From DATGEO01 sp035310015 (GTDB lineage: Bacteria; Chloroflexota; Dormibacteria; Dormibacterales; Dormibacteraceae): 33,498 nt of DNA. Positions 29,553 through 33,498 of the stretch are shown here, piece by piece. The DNA is taken from positions 1 to 33,498 of the forward strand of contig DATGEO010000084.1 of the NCBI GenBank assembly GCA_035310015.1. Direction: 5' to 3'. The stretch's first letter is position 1. Every line of letters starts with the position of its first letter. The notes below the pieces were generated by a model. The model ran no database searches, was not told the origin of the DNA, and worked only from the letters and a program-made list of their open reading frames with translations. A program made the translations under genes and the position numbers.

Positions 29553-29974
29553 TGGACGTCCAGCACGAGGTCGTCGACATGCTCGCCGGGTTCGCATTGT
29601 TCGCGGACCTGTCGACACCGGAGCTCGAGAACATAGTCGTCACCTTCGACGAGTCCTGGTTCAACGAGGGCGAGCGCGTCATCCGGCAGGGCATGAGCGG
29701 GTCGGCCTTCTACGTCATCCTCGAAGGCACCGCGACCATCCGCGTCGACGGCGTCGACCGCGGGACGATCCGGGCGGGCGACTACTTCGGCGAGATCTCG
29801 TGCCTGCTCGGCGAGCTGCCGACCGCGGACATCGTCGCCCAGCGGGCGCTGCGGTGCCTGGTGCTGCCCTGCCCCGCGCTCGAGCCCTTCCTGCTCGGGC
29901 ACCCCAGGGTGATGTACCGCATCCTCCAGGGCGAGGCGCGAAAGGTGCGCACGACCACCCGGTGGCTGAGCTGA
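29552..29974 (+). CDS. stand-alone cyclic-nucleotide-binding domain protein
   Basis: The 140-residue protein is a single CNB (cap-family) domain with no DNA-binding or catalytic domain attached. FALFADLSTPELENIVVTFDESWFNEGERVIRQGMSGSAFYVILEG is the beta-roll, and GTIRAGDYFGEISCLLGELP the start of the phosphate-binding cassette (Gly80-Glu81). The cassette arginine that grips the cyclic phosphate in CRP and PKA is missing: after Pro90 come Thr-Ala-Asp. It may bind a different ligand, bind weakly, or be a structural partner. It overlaps the transporter (TGATG) and the flavoprotein gene (13 bp), so strict co-expression is likely. Confidence 0.88.
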   Translation: MDVQHEVVDMLAGFALFADLSTPELENIVVTFDESWFNEGERVIRQGMSGSAFYVILEGTATIRVDGVDRGTIRAGDYFGEISCLLGELPTADIVAQRALRCLVLPCPALEPFLLGHPRVMYRILQGEARKVRTTTRWLS

Positions 29975-31488
29975 CCGACTCCCCGTTTCCTCCCGGCCGC
30001 TACCCGGTCGTCGTCGTCGGCAGCGGACCGGGGGCGCTGCAGCTCAGCTACTCGCTGCGCGCCAACGGAGTCGGGCACGCGGTGATCTCGGCGGACGAAG
30101 CGCCGGGGGGGATGTTCCGGCGCTGGCCGATCTTCCAGCGGATGCTCAGCTGGACGAAGCCCTACGCCGGGCCCGAGCCCGGCACCGACGAGTACGAGCG
30201 CTATGACTGGAACAGCCTGCTCGGAGACGAGCGCGAGACGCGGGCGATCATGCCCGCGGTGATGGACGGGACGTCCTACTTCCCCTCGCGACCCGAGATG
30301 GAGCGTGGCCTGGTCACGTTCGCGGAGCGCGCCGGGATCAGCGTTCGCTACCGCTGCACGTGGGAGTCGACGCGGCAAGAGGACAGAGAGCTCGTTCTCG
30401 TCACGTCCGACGGCGAGTACCGCGCGCCCGTCGCGGTGTTCGCGGTCGGCGTGGCCGAGCCGTGGCGGCCCGGCGTGCTGCGCGTCGACGGCGTGCAGCA
30501 GTACGGCGAGCTGCGCCCGGCCGAGGGGTACAAGGACCGGCGCATCTTCATCATCGGCAAGCAGAACTCCGGCTTCGAGATCGCGACCGGGCTCCTGCCC
30601 TGGGCGAGGCAGATCGTGCTGGCATCGCCGAGCCCGACCAAGCTCTCGGTCGAGACCCGAAGCCTGGTCGGCGTGCGCGCCCGCTACGTCCAGCCCTACG
30701 AGGACTGGGCCCTTGCGGGCGGCGTGGTGATCCTCGACTCGTCGATCGAGGCGGTCGAGCGCACGGGTGAGACCTTCGTCGTGAAGACCAAGAGCGCGGA
30801 CGGAACGGCCATGGATTTCGAGGCCGACGACGTCATCGCCGCGACCGGTTTCACGTGCCCGCTGCGCGACCTGCCGCAGCTCGGCGTCGCGACCTTCGGC
30901 CAGAGCCGCCTGCCGGCGCAGACGCCGTTTTGGGAGAGCGCGACCATCCCCGGCATCTTCTTCGCCGGCACGATCAACCAGGGGTCGCGCGGGATGCTCA
31001 AGCACGGCATCCCGAGCAACTCCGGGGCGGTGCAGGGCTATCGCTACAACGCGCGCGTGCTGGCGCGGCACATCGCCGAGACACGGTTCGGCAGGCGGGT
31101 GGAGGGCCGGCGCCTACGCGCGGAGGAGGCCGCGCCGTTGCTGCTGCGCGAGGCGACGCACGGGCCGGAGCTGTGGCATCAGCGCTCCTATCTCGCGCGC
31201 GTGCTGACGCTGATGTCCGACGGAATGGAGGACCGCGGGATCCAGCCGCTCGCGGCTTTCGTCGACGACTCGCGTCCCGACGTGGCCGACGGCGTTGCCA
31301 TCGCGCTCGAGGCCAACGGCCGCGACGACCCGTATCCGGCGGTCTACCTGCGCGTTCGGGGCAAGGTGAGCGAGCACCTGCTGCCGCCGCAGCCGCTGCT
31401 CGATTTCGAGGGCGCCGAGTATCAGCGCGAGGCTGCGAGCCTGGTGAAGGAGATGTCGGAACACGCAATGTCGAGGTCCGCGCAGTGA
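29962..31488 (+). CDS. FMO/YpdA-like FAD-dependent oxidoreductase
   Basis: The 508-residue protein starts at GTG 29962 (VAELTDSPFP), inside the end of the CNB gene. The FAD loop is VVVVGSGPGALQ (16-27). A second Rossmann loop IFIIGKQNSGFEIATGL would bind NAD(P)H; its usual GxGxSG reads GKQNSG. DDVIAATGF is the FATGY-like motif of flavin monooxygenases. APGGMFRRWP and GIFFAGTINQG fit FMO- or YpdA-type flavoproteins. There is no CxxC, so it is not a thioredoxin reductase, although fused CNB-thioredoxin reductases exist in related bacteria. About 130 C-terminal residues after the core have no motif I recognise. Its stop overlaps the cyclase gene (GTGA). Confidence 0.85.
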   Translation: MAELTDSPFPPGRYPVVVVGSGPGALQLSYSLRANGVGHAVISADEAPGGMFRRWPIFQRMLSWTKPYAGPEPGTDEYERYDWNSLLGDERETRAIMPAVMDGTSYFPSRPEMERGLVTFAERAGISVRYRCTWESTRQEDRELVLVTSDGEYRAPVAVFAVGVAEPWRPGVLRVDGVQQYGELRPAEGYKDRRIFIIGKQNSGFEIATGLLPWARQIVLASPSPTKLSVETRSLVGVRARYVQPYEDWALAGGVVILDSSIEAVERTGETFVVKTKSADGTAMDFEADDVIAATGFTCPLRDLPQLGVATFGQSRLPAQTPFWESATIPGIFFAGTINQGSRGMLKHGIPSNSGAVQGYRYNARVLARHIAETRFGRRVEGRRLRAEEAAPLLLREATHGPELWHQRSYLARVLTLMSDGMEDRGIQPLAAFVDDSRPDVADGVAIALEANGRDDPYPAVYLRVRGKVSEHLLPPQPLLDFEGAEYQREAASLVKEMSEHAMSRSAQ

Positions 31489-33498
31489 GCCTGCCCAGCG
31501 GAACGATCACGTTCCTCTTCACCGACATCGAGGGCTCGACGCGGCTCATGCAGGAGATCGGCGAGGCGTACGTGCAGACCCAGGCCGAGCACCACGAGAT
31601 CCTGCGCGCGGCGTTTCGCGCCGGCGATGGGCGCGAGATCCGCACCGAAGGCGATTCGTTCTTCTGCGTCTTCGAAAGCGCCCTCGACGCGTGCACGGCC
31701 GCCGCTTACGCGCAGCGCGAGTTCGCCCGGCACCGCTGGCCCCAGGACCGCCCGATCCGCATCCGCGTCGGCCTGCACACGGGCGAGGCGCCGCTGGTCG
31801 GCAACGAGTACATCGGTATCGACGTCCACCACGCGGCGCGCGTCGCCTCGGCCGCCCACGGCGGGCAGGTCGTGGTTTCGGACGCGACGCGGGCGCTGGT
31901 CGAGTCGAGCCTGCCGCCAGGCCTCGAGCTGCGCGACCTCGGCCTGCACCGGCTGAAGGACCTCGCCCGGCCCGAGCGCCTGTTCCAGCTCGTGATCGAA
32001 GGCGCGCCGGACACGTTCCCCGCGCTCCGCACGCTCGACTCGACGCCGAACAACCTGCCGACCCAGCTCACGAGCTTCGTCGGACGCGAGGAGCAGGTGG
32101 CCGAGGCCAGGCGCCTGCTCGAAGGCACCCGCCTTTTGACCCTGACCGGCCCGGGCGGCATCGGCAAGACGCGCCTCAGCCTCCAGGTCGCCGCCGACGT
32201 CGTCCAGCGCTTCCCGGACGGCGTCTACTTCGTCCCCCTGTCGGCGGTCGGCGACCCGCAGCTGGTGCCGTCGGCGATCGCCCAGGCGATAGGCCTGCCG
32301 GTGACCGGCAGCCGGCTGCCGATCGACGCCGTGATCGAGCACCTGAAAGAGAAGAAGGTGCTGCTCGTCTTCGACAACTACGAGCAGCTCCTGCCCGCCG
32401 GCGCGCCGATCCTCTCCCAGCTCCTGCAGGCGACGCCGCAGGTGAAGGCGGTGGTCAGCAGCCGCGCGGTGCTGCGCCTGTACGGCGAGCAGGAGCTGGC
32501 GCTGGAGCCCCTGCACATGCCGGACCTGCGGGCGCTGCCTTCGCTGGCGGCGCTTTCGCAGTTCGAGGCGGTCAGGCTCTTCATCGAGCGCGCCGTCGCC
32601 GCCAAGCACGACTTCCAGGTGACCAGCGAGAACGCGCCCGCGGTCGCCGGCATCTGCGAGCGCGTCGACGGCCTCCCGCTCGCCATAGAGCTCGCGGCCG
32701 CGCGGGTCAAGCTCTTCAGCCCGCAGGCGCTTCTGGCCCGGCTCGAGTCCAGCGCGAGCGTCCTGGGGAGCGGGGCGCGCGACCTGCCGGGGCGGCAGCA
32801 GACGCTGAAGGGCGCGATCGCGTGGAGCTACGACCTGCTCGACGAGCCGCAAAAGCGCCTGTTCGCCCGCTTCTCGGTGTTCGCGCGCGGCGCCAGCCTC
32901 GAGCAGGCCGAAGCGGTGTGCGGGCCGGCGTCGCAGCTCGGCGTCGACGTGCTCACGGGCCTCGACGAGCTCGCCGACCAGAGCCTCCTGCGCCGGCTGC
33001 CGGACTTCGACGAGCCCCGCCTCCTGATGCTGCACGTGATTCGCGAGTACGCGGCCGAGCGGCTGCAGGAGAGCGGCGAGGCGGACGTCATCCGCGACCG
33101 CCACGCGGAGACCTACGCGAGCCTGGCGGCGGCGGCGGCGCCCAACTTCCTCGGACCCGACCAGAGGTCGTGGCTCGAGAAGCTGGAGCTGGACCACGAC
33201 AACTTCCGAGCCGCGTTCGACTGGTCGATCGCCCACGGCGACGCCCAGCGAGCGCTCCGCCTGGGCGCCGATTTCTGGCGCTTCTGGCAGATGCGCGGCC
33301 ACCTGCGCGAGGGCCGCACGCGACTGGACGCGATTCTGGCCATGCCGCAATCTCGCGACTATCCCGACGATCGGCTGCGAGCGCTCGAGGCGCTGGGCGG
33401 CGTCGTGTACTGGCTCGGCGACATGCCCGGTGCGCAGTCGGTCTATGACGACATCGTGGAGGCCGTGCGCAAGACGGGCGACGCCGCCCGCATCGCCG
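31485..33498 (+). CDS. class III nucleotide cyclase - NB-ARC ATPase - TPR regulator, 3' truncated
   Basis: 671 residues are visible and the frame runs off the window. An N-terminal class III cyclase domain (about 5-170) has FTDIEGSTRL with metal Asp14 and EGDSFF with Asp57; Arg53 occupies the usual substrate-Lys place, and the transition-state Asn of N-x3-R is His115, with Arg119 kept. Then comes an NB-ARC/AAA module: SFVGREEQV, Walker A GPGGIGKT (222-229), Walker B VLLVFDNYEQ with Asp297, SSRAVLR and GLPLA (396-400). A winged-helix region and the start of TPR-like repeats follow, as in AfsR/MalT-like STAND proteins. GTG 31485 overlaps the flavoprotein stop. An LuxR-type HTH, if present, lies outside. 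Confidence 0.92.
   Translation, partial: MSLPSGTITFLFTDIEGSTRLMQEIGEAYVQTQAEHHEILRAAFRAGDGREIRTEGDSFFCVFESALDACTAAAYAQREFARHRWPQDRPIRIRVGLHTGEAPLVGNEYIGIDVHHAARVASAAHGGQVVVSDATRALVESSLPPGLELRDLGLHRLKDLARPERLFQLVIEGAPDTFPALRTLDSTPNNLPTQLTSFVGREEQVAEARRLLEGTRLLTLTGPGGIGKTRLSLQVAADVVQRFPDGVYFVPLSAVGDPQLVPSAIAQAIGLPVTGSRLPIDAVIEHLKEKKVLLVFDNYEQLLPAGAPILSQLLQATPQVKAVVSSRAVLRLYGEQELALEPLHMPDLRALPSLAALSQFEAVRLFIERAVAAKHDFQVTSENAPAVAGICERVDGLPLAIELAAARVKLFSPQALLARLESSASVLGSGARDLPGRQQTLKGAIAWSYDLLDEPQKRLFARFSVFARGASLEQAEAVCGPASQLGVDVLTGLDELADQSLLRRLPDFDEPRLLMLHVIREYAAERLQESGEADVIRDRHAETYASLAAAAAPNFLGPDQRSWLEKLELDHDNFRAAFDWSIAHGDAQRALRLGADFWRFWQMRGHLREGRTRLDAILAMPQSRDYPDDRLRALEALGGVVYWLGDMPGAQSVYDDIVEAVRKTGDAARIA

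Noticed and set aside
27945..29618. 557-codon minus-strand open frame opposite the second DHA2 transporter
   Set aside because: Arg/Glu/His/Gly-rich low-complexity translation typical of antisense frames in GC-rich DNA; the plus strand encodes a transporter with family motifs.
31422..33350. 642-codon open frame on the minus strand opposite the cyclase/NB-ARC gene
   Set aside because: Composition is Arg/Glu/Leu-rich antisense of a GC-rich gene and it has no domain signature. The plus strand has clear cyclase and NB-ARC motifs.

Overview
The window is GC-rich throughout, gene-dense and uses many GTG and TTG starts. Gene ends and starts often overlap by 1-4 bases (ATGA, GTGA or TGATG junctions). 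Gene content fits a monoderm-like terrabacterial lineage such as Chloroflexota, Candidatus Dormibacterota or a deep actinobacterial relative: a class III cyclase/NB-ARC regulator, two DHA2 efflux pumps, an ECF-type vitamin transporter with DUF4430 lipoprotein, a MacAB-like exporter with no TolC beside it, and several apparently leaderless genes. This placement is inference. I see no rRNA, tRNA, CRISPR array, transposase or phage gene.

Layout. 1-198: end of a GlsB/YeaQ-type membrane protein. 163-3330 (minus): PadR regulator, DHA2 efflux pump, alpha/beta hydrolase. 3569-9594 (plus): ECF sigma factor, zinc anti-sigma, membrane protein, HlyD/MacA adaptor, ABC ATPase, FtsX/MacB permease and DUF5666 protein, spaced like one operon. 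9683-10180 (minus): GNAT acetyltransferase. 10224-14291 (plus): folB, larC, a small membrane protein, folD, folC. 14295-15517 (minus): SDR oxidoreductase and membrane protein, divergent from an HxlR regulator. 16090-17234: zinc-ribbon protein with a degenerate GGDEF domain, overlapping a histidine phosphatase. 17245-18282: cupin and ComB-like phosphatase. 18286-21972: cobalamin riboswitch followed by a DUF4430 lipoprotein, EcfT, a fused double EcfA and an S component, a B12-controlled ECF transporter. 22042-22702 (minus): two GlsB/YeaQ paralogues. 22732-22934: an element bounded by long inverted repeats. 22932-25285 (minus): MerA/Lpd-like flavoprotein and OpuC ATPase. 25309-27697 (plus): OpuC permeases and binding lipoprotein. 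27698-27971: hairpin-rich spacer. 27972-33498 (plus): DHA2 transporter, stand-alone cyclic-nucleotide-binding protein, FMO-like flavoprotein and a class III cyclase/NB-ARC/TPR regulator that runs off the window.

The most unusual parts are the overlapping transporter/cNMP-binding/flavoprotein/cyclase cassette at the right end, whose cyclase and cNMP-binding sites both carry non-canonical residues; the roughly 200-bp inverted-repeat element at 22732-22934; the repeated TAnnnT (or GACAAT) box 7-8 nt before start codons, which suggests leaderless transcription; the 23-bp divergent OpuC promoter built on a palindrome; and two genes, the histidine phosphatase and EcfT, with no ordinary start codon where family homology begins.
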